A stretch of DNA of 41,743 bases from Sphingobacterium puteale (lineage in GTDB: Bacteria; Bacteroidota; Bacteroidia; Sphingobacteriales; Sphingobacteriaceae), in assembly GCF_003627955.1 (NCBI RefSeq), contig NZ_RBWS01000031.1, forward strand, positions 1-41,743, given 5' to 3'. The notes under the pieces are model-generated. The model saw only the letters and a list, made by a program, of their open reading frames with translations, made no database searches and was not told the DNA's origin. Position numbers and translations under genes: made by a program. Below are positions 1 through 8,099 of this stretch, in pieces (position 1 is the first letter of the stretch; each line of letters opens with the position of its first letter).

Positions 1-45
1 TTTTGGCCGCTAACCTTATTATTCGGGGGAATACACGAAGATAAT

Positions 46-85
46 AAAACCCCAACTATTTATTTATCAAATAGTTGGGGTTTTT
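46..85. terminator. Bidirectional intrinsic terminator
   Basis: A perfect inverted repeat of about 16 bp (arms 46-61 and 69-84, 7-nt loop) with a GGGG/CCCC core is flanked by an A run on the left and a T run on the right. Either strand would therefore give a hairpin followed by U residues. It lies about 70 bp beyond the stop of the minus-strand gene at 157-804 and probably ends that transcript. Confidence 0.8.
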
Positions 86-156
86 CTGAATATCCCTGAA
101 TAATTCTGGCGGAAAAAAGAAAAAGACAGTTGGTTGTTTCCAGCGTCTATAGTGTG

Positions 157-804
157 TTAGTTCATTCGCATCTTATGGATCTTGTTTGATACATGGGCGT
201 TATACTGTATGAAGCTTGGATATTGATCTGTTTTAGCCATTTCTGGGATAATAATAGCTAATTCAGTACCCAAATCTAAAAATTGTGTCTCCAGGAGCTT
301 AAACCTATTTTCATCAGCACTCTCTTTAGCCTTGGTCATTTCTGCGAATAGGTTTTCCAGCTTATCTAAATATTTTTCTGCTTTCTCATTGTTTAACTCG
401 GGACGATTTGCGTTTCCTACCTGTTCTGTCGCTTGTCTATTTTGCGCATTGTCCTCTTTTTTGCCAGACCGATTATTGTTGAAGAATGTATTTAAACCAA
501 AAGCTAGTAGTGTAAACAGGGGTAGAACAATCAGCATGATAACCGGTCTGCCACCGCATTTTTTAAATTTGATATAAGCATAATATAAAAGTATACCGCC
601 TAATATAAGTAAACCGATTGCTAAACCTATATTTCCTGAAAATTCATAAACAGGAAGTAATATTCTTGGAATTCTATAAGTTGATTGCTCACTAAAGTAA
701 CTGACTCCAAGAGCCAAAAAAAATGCGCCAATTAGTCCCATTGCAAAGGATTTGACTTTCTCTGCTGTCAGTTGTATGTTGTTATTTGTATTCATTTTAT
801 TCAC
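157..804 (-). CDS. Hypothetical membrane protein with three N-terminal helices
   Basis: This 215-residue protein is not assigned to a family. The first half has three hydrophobic stretches of membrane-span length, near residues 17-38, 58-78 and 88-108. A polar linker rich in N, K, R and E follows (about 110-140), then a mostly helical soluble tail with charged heptad-like spacing that may be a coiled coil. No catalytic motif is visible. The start at 804 is chosen because it is the first ATG after a Bacteroidota-type -7 box at 843-850, giving a leader of roughly 30 nt; an ATG three codons in is an alternative. It appears to be a single-gene transcript ending at the hairpin at 46-85. That it is a membrane protein is fairly sure; its role is unknown. 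Confidence 0.65.
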   Translation of the reverse strand: MNKMNTNNNIQLTAEKVKSFAMGLIGAFFLALGVSYFSEQSTYRIPRILLPVYEFSGNIGLAIGLLILGGILLYYAYIKFKKCGGRPVIMLIVLPLFTLLAFGLNTFFNNNRSGKKEDNAQNRQATEQVGNANRPELNNEKAEKYLDKLENLFAEMTKAKESADENRFKLLETQFLDLGTELAIIIPEMAKTDQYPSFIQYNAHVSNKIHKMRMN

Positions 805-842
805 AGTTTAATTAGGATATCTACGTATTTCATATCGTATTC

Positions 843-850
843 CAAAGTTA
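843..850 (-). promoter_or_regulatory. Putative -7 promoter box TAACTTTG
   Basis: On the minus strand this reads TAACTTTG, matching the Bacteroidota primary sigma -7 consensus TAnnTTTG. Transcription would start near 836 and give a leader of about 30 nt to the gene starting at 804. No clear -33 TTTG was found at standard spacing. The same octamer appears ahead of the minus-strand genes at 17241 and 18502. Confidence 0.45.
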
Positions 851-1066
851 ATGGCTGATTTAAAATAAATCCGAAGAATTTACAAAGCGCCATCTTTCTT
901 TTACAATTAGGGAGCTAGAGTCATGATTATCTTCATTTTCAAGGTTTAAATATATAGCGATACAAATAGAGTCGCACATAGGGAAATGAATAATCTGATA
1001 GCTTCTTTACAATTGAAAAATAAATTTATACGGATAAAAAAAATTGGTTAATATCAGTATGATTTT

Positions 1067-2092
1067 TCAATAAAAGGTGTAGCTCAGATCGAGGACGCGG
1101 TCTTCAAAATAATGAGCCATTTTAGCTGTTTCAGATTTTCGTTGTATTATTGTTAGAAAGCCTTTTTTATTATACGTCATAATCAACTCGCTGACTTTTT
1201 GTCCATTTCGGATGTTTTGCATCGAAAACAGATTTCTGTTTTTGTCATAGCTGTATTTTTCACTTTTAGATGCAAAGTCTGCATCTGTTTCATGAATTGC
1301 GGATAGGAGGTCTTCTTTGAATTCATATTGTTCAGATGGTATTGTCTTAGGTGCGCAACCAAAATGGAGGAATTGAGCAATAGGATGATTATTTAAATGG
1401 TAATAGGTTATTTTTTGATAACAGGTGTCTTGACTATTTTTCCTAAAATTGAAAAACTCTGTCTGTTCTTCTACCTCAAATTTGTTTTCTGTATAATAAC
1501 GATACTGCCATGAAGAGAACTTATTTTCACGGATCATGTTATTTAACAGCTTTTCATCTGGCCATGATCCTTTAAGAATAAGCTGATCTACACCGGCAGC
1601 TGGTTCGCCCATCCAATCATTATTCTGCGTTTGACTAGGCATCTGTGTATTCAATGAAAAGATTCTGACGTTATCAATACGATTTTTTTCGTCGTAGCCA
1701 TATACTTTTATTTTTACGATACCACTGTGATAATCAATCTTCGCTTCTTTGGCAATTAAGCCATTTGCCTGATAGCAATATGTTGTGTAAAAGACGGTAT
1801 CTGTTTTTTCTTGATCGTATCGAGCCATGCTTATGCTCATTAAAACTCCATTGGGATTAAATGTATAACAATTAAAAATTCCATTTTCCCGACTTTTAAC
1901 GGTTATGTTTTTTACCTTTTTTGCCTTCATAAACGCAGGATTGAAAGGGAATATGGTCTTTGTGAAATAGCCTTCAATCGCCATCGGTGTGACGTGATAG
2001 AAAGATTCCATTTGCGCTATTCCCTTTATTGGGATAAGGTAAATTAAAGCACTGATTAAAAAAGAAAAAACGCCACAATTTTGGTTTATCAT
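1067..2092 (-). CDS. Secreted hypothetical protein
   Basis: A 341-residue protein with an N-terminal signal peptide: a hydrophobic core at about residues 8-25 followed by the cleavage-like stretch GIAQ. The mature part contains many short beta-strand-like segments of the kind FNPNGVLMS, YCYQANGLIAKE and YGYDEKNRIDN, resembling the hairpins of YD-repeat-like proteins, but no regular repeat length can be set by eye. It is probably periplasmic or outer-membrane associated. The next gene downstream on the same strand is the membrane protein at 157-804, 260 bp away, so shared transcription is uncertain. No function can be assigned. Confidence 0.6.
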   Translation of the reverse strand: MINQNCGVFSFLISALIYLIPIKGIAQMESFYHVTPMAIEGYFTKTIFPFNPAFMKAKKVKNITVKSRENGIFNCYTFNPNGVLMSISMARYDQEKTDTVFYTTYCYQANGLIAKEAKIDYHSGIVKIKVYGYDEKNRIDNVRIFSLNTQMPSQTQNNDWMGEPAAGVDQLILKGSWPDEKLLNNMIRENKFSSWQYRYYTENKFEVEEQTEFFNFRKNSQDTCYQKITYYHLNNHPIAQFLHFGCAPKTIPSEQYEFKEDLLSAIHETDADFASKSEKYSYDKNRNLFSMQNIRNGQKVSELIMTYNKKGFLTIIQRKSETAKMAHYFEDRVLDLSYTFY

Positions 2093-2183
2093 TTATGTCC
2101 AAGTATTTAATTTTTTGCCGGTAGTGGTTACAGGCCGTTTTGGTTTTGTTACTTCTTGTTTGAAGAAATCAGATTGAAAGTTT

Positions 2184-3005
2184 TTAAAGTGTATTTTCAT
2201 AAAATACAACAATATCATTACCCAAAGCGGAAATTGAAAGTGTGTTGTTAATCCCGTTATTCCAAATTATTTCAATGGATTTTAAGAATTTATCTTCACT
2301 ACCTTCTTGTGTCTTGCGTAATATCGTCCATTTATATTCATTTCCTTCACTGTCCTTAACGATCGTGTTTCCTTCGGGTAGGGCAGTATTTAATTTAAGA
2401 ATCCGGTAAAAGCTCCCAATATTTTTTATTAAATTATAAACAGTCAGTACGTCGGTATGAGGTATTTGCAAAGTTTCTGAAAAATTTACATCAAAGCCTG
2501 AGGTCGTGGTCAAGAGCATTCCGTTTTGAAATATTTGTCTTGAAAAGTAATTGTCATTTTCGCTCTCGCTCAGTGATTCAGATATTTTTCCACTTTCCCA
2601 TTTATTTCCAATGGGTTGAGATAACTGATTTACCCAATCAGAAAGCTTGCCTGTATTCTCCTTTGGAGGTTTTATACTTGCAAAATTGTTTTTAACAACA
2701 TAGCCTTTAACCTTGTTATAGATCACTTTCATCCAATACGTCCTTGTGTCATTTATGACCAATGGATTGTTTACCATTTCCAGTTGGTCTACATCCGAAT
2801 TACTGAAGGTAACTTGTGAGCCATAAGCAACAGTCGCTAAGGCCTTGGTCTGTATACTAGGACCTACATAAAGTTTTACTCCCTCGGATAAAGTAGCATA
2901 GTAGATCTTTGGCGCTTTTTGAGCAAATGTATTCATGCTAAATATATCTGCTAGAAGACCGAAAAACAAAGCTGTTTTAAGTAAGAATGCGGTAGACCTT
3001 GTCAT
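2184..3005 (-). CDS. Secreted protein with a bacterial SH3-like domain
   Basis: A 273-residue protein that starts with a signal peptide ending near NTFAQ (about residue 28). Residues about 34-108 look like a bacterial SH3 (SH3b) domain: a strand with VKLYVGPSIQTKAL, the spacer AYGSQVTFSN, and a closing WMKVIYNKVKGYVVKNNF. SH3b domains of this type usually bind cell wall or peptide ligands. The C-terminal 150 residues have no recognised motif. It is followed on the same strand by another secreted protein at 1067-2092 after a gap of about 90 bp, so the two may be co-transcribed. The SH3b call is moderately sure and the role is unknown. Confidence 0.6.
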   Translation of the reverse strand: MTRSTAFLLKTALFFGLLADIFSMNTFAQKAPKIYYATLSEGVKLYVGPSIQTKALATVAYGSQVTFSNSDVDQLEMVNNPLVINDTRTYWMKVIYNKVKGYVVKNNFASIKPPKENTGKLSDWVNQLSQPIGNKWESGKISESLSESENDNYFSRQIFQNGMLLTTTSGFDVNFSETLQIPHTDVLTVYNLIKNIGSFYRILKLNTALPEGNTIVKDSEGNEYKWTILRKTQEGSEDKFLKSIEIIWNNGINNTLSISALGNDIVVFYENTL

Positions 3006-3257
3006 AGAAATAATTTATTGTATGAAATATAGCAATAATTGTAATTTTATTACATTAATTTTATTTTAAAACTATAACTAGATCGCATGGGTCGATTTAT
3101 GCGATACAAATCGCTGTTGGATTAATCGGTAGCAGTTCAATGGAGAGATTATTTTTTGTTATCACATCAGATAGAATCAGAAACATCATTTTTCGTCGCG
3201 ATACTGTTGAACGTATGTAATTGTAACAATTTAAACTTATTCTAACTTCGAAATACA

Positions 3258-3407
3258 GTGAATGGAAATGTGACGAAAATAGACGTGAATGAGAAAAATA
3301 CCCAGGCGGTGGATTTCTATAAGCATATGGGGTTCAGTGTTGTCAAAAAGTCAGCTTTAGATGGCCAAGGAAAATCATATCCGATCTTACATATGGGGTA
3401 TAATTAA
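3258..3407 (+). pseudogene. C-terminal remnant of a GNAT acetyltransferase
   Basis: This open stretch with no usable upstream start encodes VTKIDVNEKNTQAVDFY, then KHMGF, and ends YPILHMGYN before a TAA. That pattern (V.VN..N..AV.FY...GF, then ...YPIL.M) is the conserved end of many GNAT N-acetyltransferases. The acetyl-CoA-binding loop and everything N-terminal to it are missing, and an in-frame stop lies at 3243-3245. The fragment of about 50 codons is read as what remains after deletion of the rest of the gene. Confidence 0.65.
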
Positions 3408-3411
3408 CTCA

Positions 3412-3651
3412 TTATTTTGCATTTTTCGGGAGAGTAGGCTTTATGATCTTGCTTTCTTGCTGATTGAGTTGTGCGGCCTCTTTCTTTAGTTTCTGAATCT
3501 TCTTAAGACCTTGGATAATGCTTGATGCAGGAACGTCATATTTGGCCACGGCTTCATCCAATAACAAATAGCCATTCATAATTTCGGAAATTGCTAATTG
3601 GAGTCTGGTTTTCCTTGGCTCTGGATTTTTATTATCAGTTTTTATTTTCAT
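3412..3651 (-). CDS. Small basic protein with helix-turn-helix-like segment
   Basis: Counting from the internal ATG at 3651 this is a protein of 79 residues; a longer reading from 3705 is possible, but its extra 18 residues look non-coding. Residues about 15-50 (ISEIMNGYLLLDEAVAKY, then DVPASSIIQGLKK) have the spacing of a helix-turn-helix of the kind found in transposase OrfA proteins. A lysine-rich C-terminal tail follows. It faces the acetyltransferase remnant tail-to-tail with only 4 bp between the stops. No terminal repeats or OrfB partner are near, so it is not called an insertion sequence. It may be a small DNA-binding protein. Confidence 0.45.
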   Translation of the reverse strand: MKIKTDNKNPEPRKTRLQLAISEIMNGYLLLDEAVAKYDVPASSIIQGLKKIQKLKKEAAQLNQQESKIIKPTLPKNAK

Positions 3652-3705
3652 CGTTATTTTGATTTGTGGAATGTGTCTTATTTTTCGGGATGATACCGAC
3701 AACAA

Positions 3706-4132
3706 ATATTACTTTTTTTTAAAACAGCGTTAGTTTTATAATGAAAGTCATTTTTCAATTGTAGGTGTATTTTTACATGATGTAGCTTGTTCTTTACAGT
3801 TTTTATATGATTTTTTTAGGATAAGATGCTATTGGATAGCCTATCGAATGTTAAGATTTCAACCTGGTTATTTTAGGCAAGAAGCACTGGGGGTTAGGGA
3901 GCTATGATGGTTATGCAAAGCAATTGGTATCATTTATAGGCGAAAAGATCTTTCTTGAGAATTGTATAGCATATCTTTATGTTGCGGAATCTAAATTTTC
4001 AGGCGATTTCATTATATAGAAACCTCAATTTTAAAACAAGAATAAAAATGACTTTCTGGGCTTTTTAGCCTTCATGATAATGGAGAACAAAAATGTAGCA
4101 AGTTTCGGATTTTATGCTTGCATCTTTTAAAA
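3706..4132. other. Intergenic stretch without a recognised gene
   Basis: This stretch is AT-rich. Short open frames in it on either strand are broken by stops within about 25 codons, and no RNA gene or strong hairpin was seen. It holds the upstream regions of the small protein at 3412-3651 and of the dehydrogenase at 4164. Confidence 0.4.
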
Positions 4133-4140
4133 TAGCTTTG
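4133..4140 (+). promoter_or_regulatory. Putative -7 promoter box TAGCTTTG
   Basis: TAGCTTTG matches the Bacteroidota -7 consensus TAnnTTTG, 23 bp before the start codon at 4164, which would give a leader of roughly 17 nt. A -33 TTTG at the usual spacing is not evident. Confidence 0.45.
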
Positions 4141-4163
4141 TATTAACTAATACATAAAATAAT

Positions 4164-4904
4164 ATGAACATTTTTAAAGATAAAGTTATTCTCATCACGG
4201 GGAGCAATAGGGGGATAGGGAGAGCATTGGTAAAAGCCCTTTTGGATCATGGCGTGAAAAAGGTATATGCTACCTGTAGAAACTTGAATACACTGCCATC
4301 GTTCGAAGACAATAGAGTCATATCGTTATCTCTGGATATTACAGACGATGGACAGATCAAAACAATTGCTGATGTTGCCGGGGACACTGAAATTCTCATT
4401 AATAATGCGGGTATTTTAAATAGGGGGAGTATATTAGATGGCGATCTATTGGGAATGGACAATGATATGAAGGTGAATTATTTCGGGACAATAAAGATGA
4501 TGCGCGCATTTGCATCTATTTTGAAAAAAAATCGCCCGGCCAAAATCATTAACATCGTTTCAATTGCAGCTTACTCCCCCTTACCATCCATTGCTGGTTA
4601 TGCTGCCTCCAAAGCGGCCCTTTATTCTGCAACACAGTCTGTCCGCATCGAATTAGCCAAAGATGGAATCGCTGTACACGCAGTCAATCCCGGAGCAATC
4701 GATACGGATATGAACAAGGGAAGTGATTGGGATATGCCTGACCCTGATAGTGTTGCCATTAAGATATTGAGGTCTGTCGATGAAGGTAATTTGGATATTA
4801 TACCTGATGAAATGGGGCAAGAGATGTACAATTCCTGGCGGGAGGAGCCTTCAAAACTATCAAAGATTTTTTCTGATCTATATTATGCCGAAAATATCGG
4901 ATAA
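4164..4904 (+). CDS. Short-chain dehydrogenase/reductase (SDR)
   Basis: A 246-residue classical-type SDR, an NAD(P)H-dependent oxidoreductase expected in the cytoplasm. The cofactor motif TGSNRGIG lies at residues 12-19, the structural NNAG at 80-83, and the catalytic triad Ser133, Tyr146 and Lys150 sits in the segment NIVSIAAYSPLPS...YAASK. The later PGAIDTDM motif is also typical. The length is normal. The substrate cannot be inferred: SDRs of this form act on many alcohols and carbonyls. The gene stands alone, with a -7-like box just upstream, and faces the ferritin-like pair tail-to-tail. Confidence 0.9.
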   Translation: MNIFKDKVILITGSNRGIGRALVKALLDHGVKKVYATCRNLNTLPSFEDNRVISLSLDITDDGQIKTIADVAGDTEILINNAGILNRGSILDGDLLGMDNDMKVNYFGTIKMMRAFASILKKNRPAKIINIVSIAAYSPLPSIAGYAASKAALYSATQSVRIELAKDGIAVHAVNPGAIDTDMNKGSDWDMPDPDSVAIKILRSVDEGNLDIIPDEMGQEMYNSWREEPSKLSKIFSDLYYAENIG

Positions 4905-5039
4905 AGAGTCTATTGTTAGAGAAGAGCCGATGTGGAATTTTTTTAGGACAAATAGAAAGCAGCTGTATATATGGCGAGGGAGAATGCTGAGGTAATTTCT
5001 GTATTTGAGCGCCTTTTTATAGTTAGCGACTAATGAAAG

Positions 5040-5066
5040 GCCCTGGTTTTTTAAATAAACCAGGGC
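5040..5066 (-). terminator. Likely terminator of the ferritin-like operon
   Basis: A perfect 10-bp inverted repeat (arms 5040-5049 and 5057-5066, 7-nt loop) with a CCCTGG/CCAGGG core lies about 30 bp past the stop of the minus-strand gene at 5095-5928. The U tract after the hairpin on that strand is weak, so termination may be partial. It could also serve the plus-strand dehydrogenase. Confidence 0.6.
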
Positions 5067-5094
5067 ATTCAAAACAGGTTAACTACGACTCTTG

Positions 5095-5928
5095 TTACGC
5101 TTTAATAAATAAACCTGCAATATTAAGTACAGCTTCGGCAGAAAGCGGTTCATCAAAAGACTGTGTTGCCGCACTTGTTGAAATTTTTCCCATCGAACCG
5201 GGTAACGTTGTGATATCGACTCCTCCTTGTATTACATTGTTTTCACCCGCATATATAGGGTCTACAACTGCTCCGATTCCAGTGTCATTGTTTCCTGTAA
5301 TCCAAGGTTTCTGATCGGCGGCACCGCCTCCACGAGCACGTCGCATCTGACGAATATGCGACGCATGTCTGGCCTCAACCGAATGGATCTGCAATGCAGC
5401 GGTCAGCACTACTCGATTTCCTAGTAATATGCCTGCCTGTCCTTTGTATGCCCGTACTCCAATATCTTCAAAAGCTTGAGCAACCGCTAAAAAAGTATCG
5501 TAATCACTAAAAACATTGCCAAAGGTACCCCCCGCTGTAAAGTCAAAAGTAGGCTTTGAGACGGCCTTATTGCCCAGTACCTGTTTTAAAAAATTAACGT
5601 GGGCGACCTCATGATCACGGATCGTGGTAATTGCCCCTAGGGGTTTTCCGGATGGAATGAGACCTGCTTTAGCAACACCCATTGTATAATATTCAGCTTC
5701 AAGGTATTCTAAAGTTAAAGCATAATTAAGAACACCATTGACATCTGTGGGTGCTGTGGCGCCATAAGCCTTTTTGAAGAGTTCACCAATAAAAAATGGT
5801 AATGCTGCTAAGCTCACTTTTTTGCTCATCGAAGCCAGATTTTTAATGGCTTCTCGTCGCGGACTGATACGATCGCTGAATTCAGGATCTATCGTATTTA
5901 TTTGTTCAAAAACATTTAAAAGATTCAT
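5095..5928 (-). CDS. Ferritin-like domain protein (second of a pair)
   Basis: A 277-residue protein of the Ferritin_2 / desiccation-related type. Metal-ligand-like motifs fall on four helices: LEYLEAEYY near residue 92, RDHEVAH (an ExxH) near 123, AFEDIGVRAY near 166, and VEARHASH (ExRH) near 193. Iron or manganese binding at a di-metal site is therefore likely. Near residues 30-60 a moderately hydrophobic stretch (VSLAALPFFIGELF) follows RREAIKNLASMSKK, which may be a degenerate Tat-like signal. The gene follows the paralogue at 5950-6672 after 21 bp and shares its motifs in the same order, so the two form an operon and perhaps a hetero-complex. Confidence 0.85.
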   Translation of the reverse strand: MNLLNVFEQINTIDPEFSDRISPRREAIKNLASMSKKVSLAALPFFIGELFKKAYGATAPTDVNGVLNYALTLEYLEAEYYTMGVAKAGLIPSGKPLGAITTIRDHEVAHVNFLKQVLGNKAVSKPTFDFTAGGTFGNVFSDYDTFLAVAQAFEDIGVRAYKGQAGILLGNRVVLTAALQIHSVEARHASHIRQMRRARGGGAADQKPWITGNNDTGIGAVVDPIYAGENNVIQGGVDITTLPGSMGKISTSAATQSFDEPLSAEAVLNIAGLFIKA

Positions 5929-5949
5929 GATAATATAATTTTAGGTACA

Positions 5950-6672
5950 TTAATAAGTTGGTAGATCCTTTACATCGATTTTAGATTTGATAAACGGTGC
6001 TGCGGCACTCAAGACGACGCTTGGGCTGTTGGCTACATCCAGTCCGTTCGAATCTACCACCTCTTGATTGGCAAAAGTGCCATTATCTATCATGTCGCGG
6101 ACCCATGCTGCATGTCGTGCTTCGACAGAAACGATCTTTCCTGCCAATAATAAATAATTCGGATCTTTAATTAACCAACCTGCTCCATTGTAAGCAGAGA
6201 CTCCGAGATCTTCAAATGTCTTTGCCGTTGCTAAAACACTGGCGCGACTGCCGAAATTAATGCCTGACAGATTAAATTCAAGACTGGATATCGCTTTAGC
6301 TCCCAATGCTACTTTGAAAAACTCGCGATGAGCAATTTCGTGGTCTCGGATATCGGTGAAAAAAGCCTTTTCCAGATCCGTGATCCCTGAATAAGGATTG
6401 TTGACCAAATGAATGTAAAAGGCGGCTTCGAGCTGCTCCAGCGCATAGGCGTAATTCAGTATTGCAATATCACCACTGCCAAAATACATGCCTTTACCGC
6501 CATTGTCCATGTCGTCATCATGATCTTTTTTACAGCTCGATAGTCCGAGAAGAGCGAGTGATGCAGCACCTGCTCCTGCAAATCTTAGAAAATCTCTTCT
6601 TCTGAGATCTTTCATTCCTAGTTCACTATGATGATTCAATAGTGGTTCATTGTAAGATGTTATCTTTTCCAT
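5950..6672 (-). CDS. Ferritin-like lipoprotein with Tat signal (first of a pair)
   Basis: The start is placed at the ATG at 6672 (240 residues); an upstream ATG at 6714 adds residues without signal character. After a short cytoplasmic stretch the sequence RRRDFLRFAG and a hydrophobic segment end in GLSSC, a Tat-type signal with a lipobox cysteine. The cysteine is followed by KKDHDDDMD, similar to the acidic lipoprotein export signals that send Bacteroidota lipoproteins to the outer surface. The mature domain carries the same four-helix ligand set as its neighbour: LEQLEAAFY, RDHEIAH, FEDLGVSAY and VEARHAAW. Tat export suggests folding or metal loading in the cytoplasm before secretion. It is the first gene of a two-gene operon. 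Confidence 0.85.
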   Translation of the reverse strand: MEKITSYNEPLLNHHSELGMKDLRRRDFLRFAGAGAASLALLGLSSCKKDHDDDMDNGGKGMYFGSGDIAILNYAYALEQLEAAFYIHLVNNPYSGITDLEKAFFTDIRDHEIAHREFFKVALGAKAISSLEFNLSGINFGSRASVLATAKTFEDLGVSAYNGAGWLIKDPNYLLLAGKIVSVEARHAAWVRDMIDNGTFANQEVVDSNGLDVANSPSVVLSAAAPFIKSKIDVKDLPTY

Positions 6673-6861
6673 AACAAAAGTCTTTAGTTTATAATTTTCT
6701 GTACTTATTATCATTTACGACTTTTTGAGATGCTTGGATTGCCAAATTTGATTTTTATTAAAATATTATATCTTTTCAGCTTTCAATAACAAGTTATCGT
6801 GGCGGAATTGTACATGTTCTGGGTTGCTCAAATTTTCTTATTTTCTGTTGTTTGATTGGGC

Positions 6862-6903
6862 AGAGAAGGAGAGGGAGAGGGAGAAAAGGGGGGAAGAAGG
6901 AAG
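6862..6903 (+). repeat. 42-nt uninterrupted purine tract
   Basis: Every base from 6862 to 6903 is A or G, built from GAG/GGA/GAA units. It lies between the divergent ferritin-like operon and the ROK kinase gene. Such tracts can form unusual DNA structures or vary in length, but nothing here proves a function. Confidence 0.75.
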
Positions 6904-6942
6904 CTGAAAAAAGGTGCCCGGATACCTGTAATGAAAAAAAAC

Positions 6943-6979
6943 TTAGTTGAATAGTTTTTTTCTGTAACTATTCAACTAA
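6943..6979 (-). terminator. 14-bp perfect hairpin with minus-strand U tract
   Basis: Arms 6943-6956 and 6966-6979 are perfectly complementary around a 9-nt loop. On the minus strand the hairpin is followed by a run of eight T residues, the form of an intrinsic terminator; on the plus strand no T run follows. No minus-strand gene precedes it, since the plus-strand ROK gene begins 70 bp to the right. It may stop antisense transcription from the ROK region, or act as an operator or leader element for the ROK gene. Confidence 0.55.
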
Positions 6980-7048
6980 TCTCTTGTTTAATTCCCCGTA
7001 AAATACTATCTTTTTTACAATTTTTGAACTTAGAAACAAGGAATAGCA

Positions 7049-8017
7049 ATGTCATTAATAGATTTATCAAAACGTGTAGCGTTAGGAATAGATATCGGAG
7101 GAACAAACACTAAATTCGGGGTGGTCAATCATCGTGGGGAAGTTCTTGAAAAGGGGAGCATACGAACAGATGATTATGAGCATGTTGAAGATTTTATTGA
7201 CGCATTATATGAAAAGGCTCACCCTTTTATTGAAAAGTTCGGTGGTGAAAATAGCTTCGATGGAATTGGAGTTGGAGCTCCCGATGCGAATTATTATACA
7301 GGTACAATAGACCATGCTCCGAATCTTCCTTGGAAAGGTGTGATTCGATTTAGTGATTTAATGACTGCCAAATTCAGAATTCCCTGTACCATCACCAACG
7401 ATGCGAACGCTGCGGCCTATGGTGAAATGCTTTTCGGAGCCGCGCGAGGAATGAAGGATTTTATTATGATTACTTTGGGAACAGGCGTAGGAAGCGGTAT
7501 CGTGGCTGGAGGTAAGCTTATTTATGGACATGATGGATTTGCTGGAGAATTAGGCCATACTATTGTCAAGCCGGGCGGTAGAAAGCACTGGAGTACGGGG
7601 TCCGAGGGGAGTTTGGAAGCTTATGCTTCTGCAACAGGGATCACAATTACAGCAAAGAAAATGAGGGCCGAATTTCCTGAGTCGATGTTGAATCAATATC
7701 CCGAAGACGCTATAAATTCTAAAACGGTTCATGAATGTGCGGTGAAGGGGGATTCCATAGCCATTGAAGTATTCAGGTATACCGGGCAAAAATTAGGTGA
7801 GGCATTGGCAAATTTTGTGATGTTCTCCTCTCCCGAAGCTATTCTATTGTTTGGTGGGGTGATTAAAGCCGGTGATTTTATTTTAAAACCAGCGAAATTA
7901 CATATGGAAAGAAATCTTTTCCCCTTATTTAGAAATAAAGTGAAACTCGTTTTCAGCGAGCTGGAAGAAGCTGATGCCGCTATTCTCGGCGCCAGTGCTT
8001 TGGTTTGGGAAAAATAA
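7049..8017 (+). CDS. ROK-family sugar kinase lacking the zinc cysteines
   Basis: A 322-residue protein of the ROK family (glucokinase, other sugar kinases and sugar-responsive repressors). It has no N-terminal DNA-binding domain, so a kinase is expected. The phosphate-binding motif GIDIGGTNTKFG is near residue 14, the catalytic-type ITNDANAAA near 113, and LGTGVGSGIV near 143. The usual zinc site CxCGxxGC after GH...GGR is replaced by RKHWSTGSEGSLEAY, so all its cysteines are gone, although the histidine of GELGHT remains. The ATG at 7049 is well placed at the family N-terminus. The gene seems to be monocistronic or to run into the small secreted protein 82 bp downstream. The sugar is not known. 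Confidence 0.85.
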   Translation: MSLIDLSKRVALGIDIGGTNTKFGVVNHRGEVLEKGSIRTDDYEHVEDFIDALYEKAHPFIEKFGGENSFDGIGVGAPDANYYTGTIDHAPNLPWKGVIRFSDLMTAKFRIPCTITNDANAAAYGEMLFGAARGMKDFIMITLGTGVGSGIVAGGKLIYGHDGFAGELGHTIVKPGGRKHWSTGSEGSLEAYASATGITITAKKMRAEFPESMLNQYPEDAINSKTVHECAVKGDSIAIEVFRYTGQKLGEALANFVMFSSPEAILLFGGVIKAGDFILKPAKLHMERNLFPLFRNKVKLVFSELEEADAAILGASALVWEK

Positions 8018-8041
8018 TTTTATCAAAGGCATAGTATTTGC

Positions 8042-8099
8042 TTATTGAATTCTTTAAAACACAAAAATTTCTATTGTAACTAAAAACGAAATTCAATAA
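8042..8099 (+). promoter_or_regulatory. 10-bp inverted repeat ending at a start codon
   Basis: TTATTGAATT at 8042-8051 is repeated in inverted form as AATTCAATAA at 8090-8099, directly before the ATG at 8100. The arms are 38 bp apart. It could be an operator, or in RNA a hairpin that hides the translation start. Confidence 0.35.

Noticed and set aside
3412..3705. Possible insertion-sequence transposase OrfA
   Set aside because: The helix-turn-helix-like spacing resembles OrfA proteins, but there is no OrfB, no terminal inverted repeat and no target duplication, so only a small DNA-binding-like protein is called.
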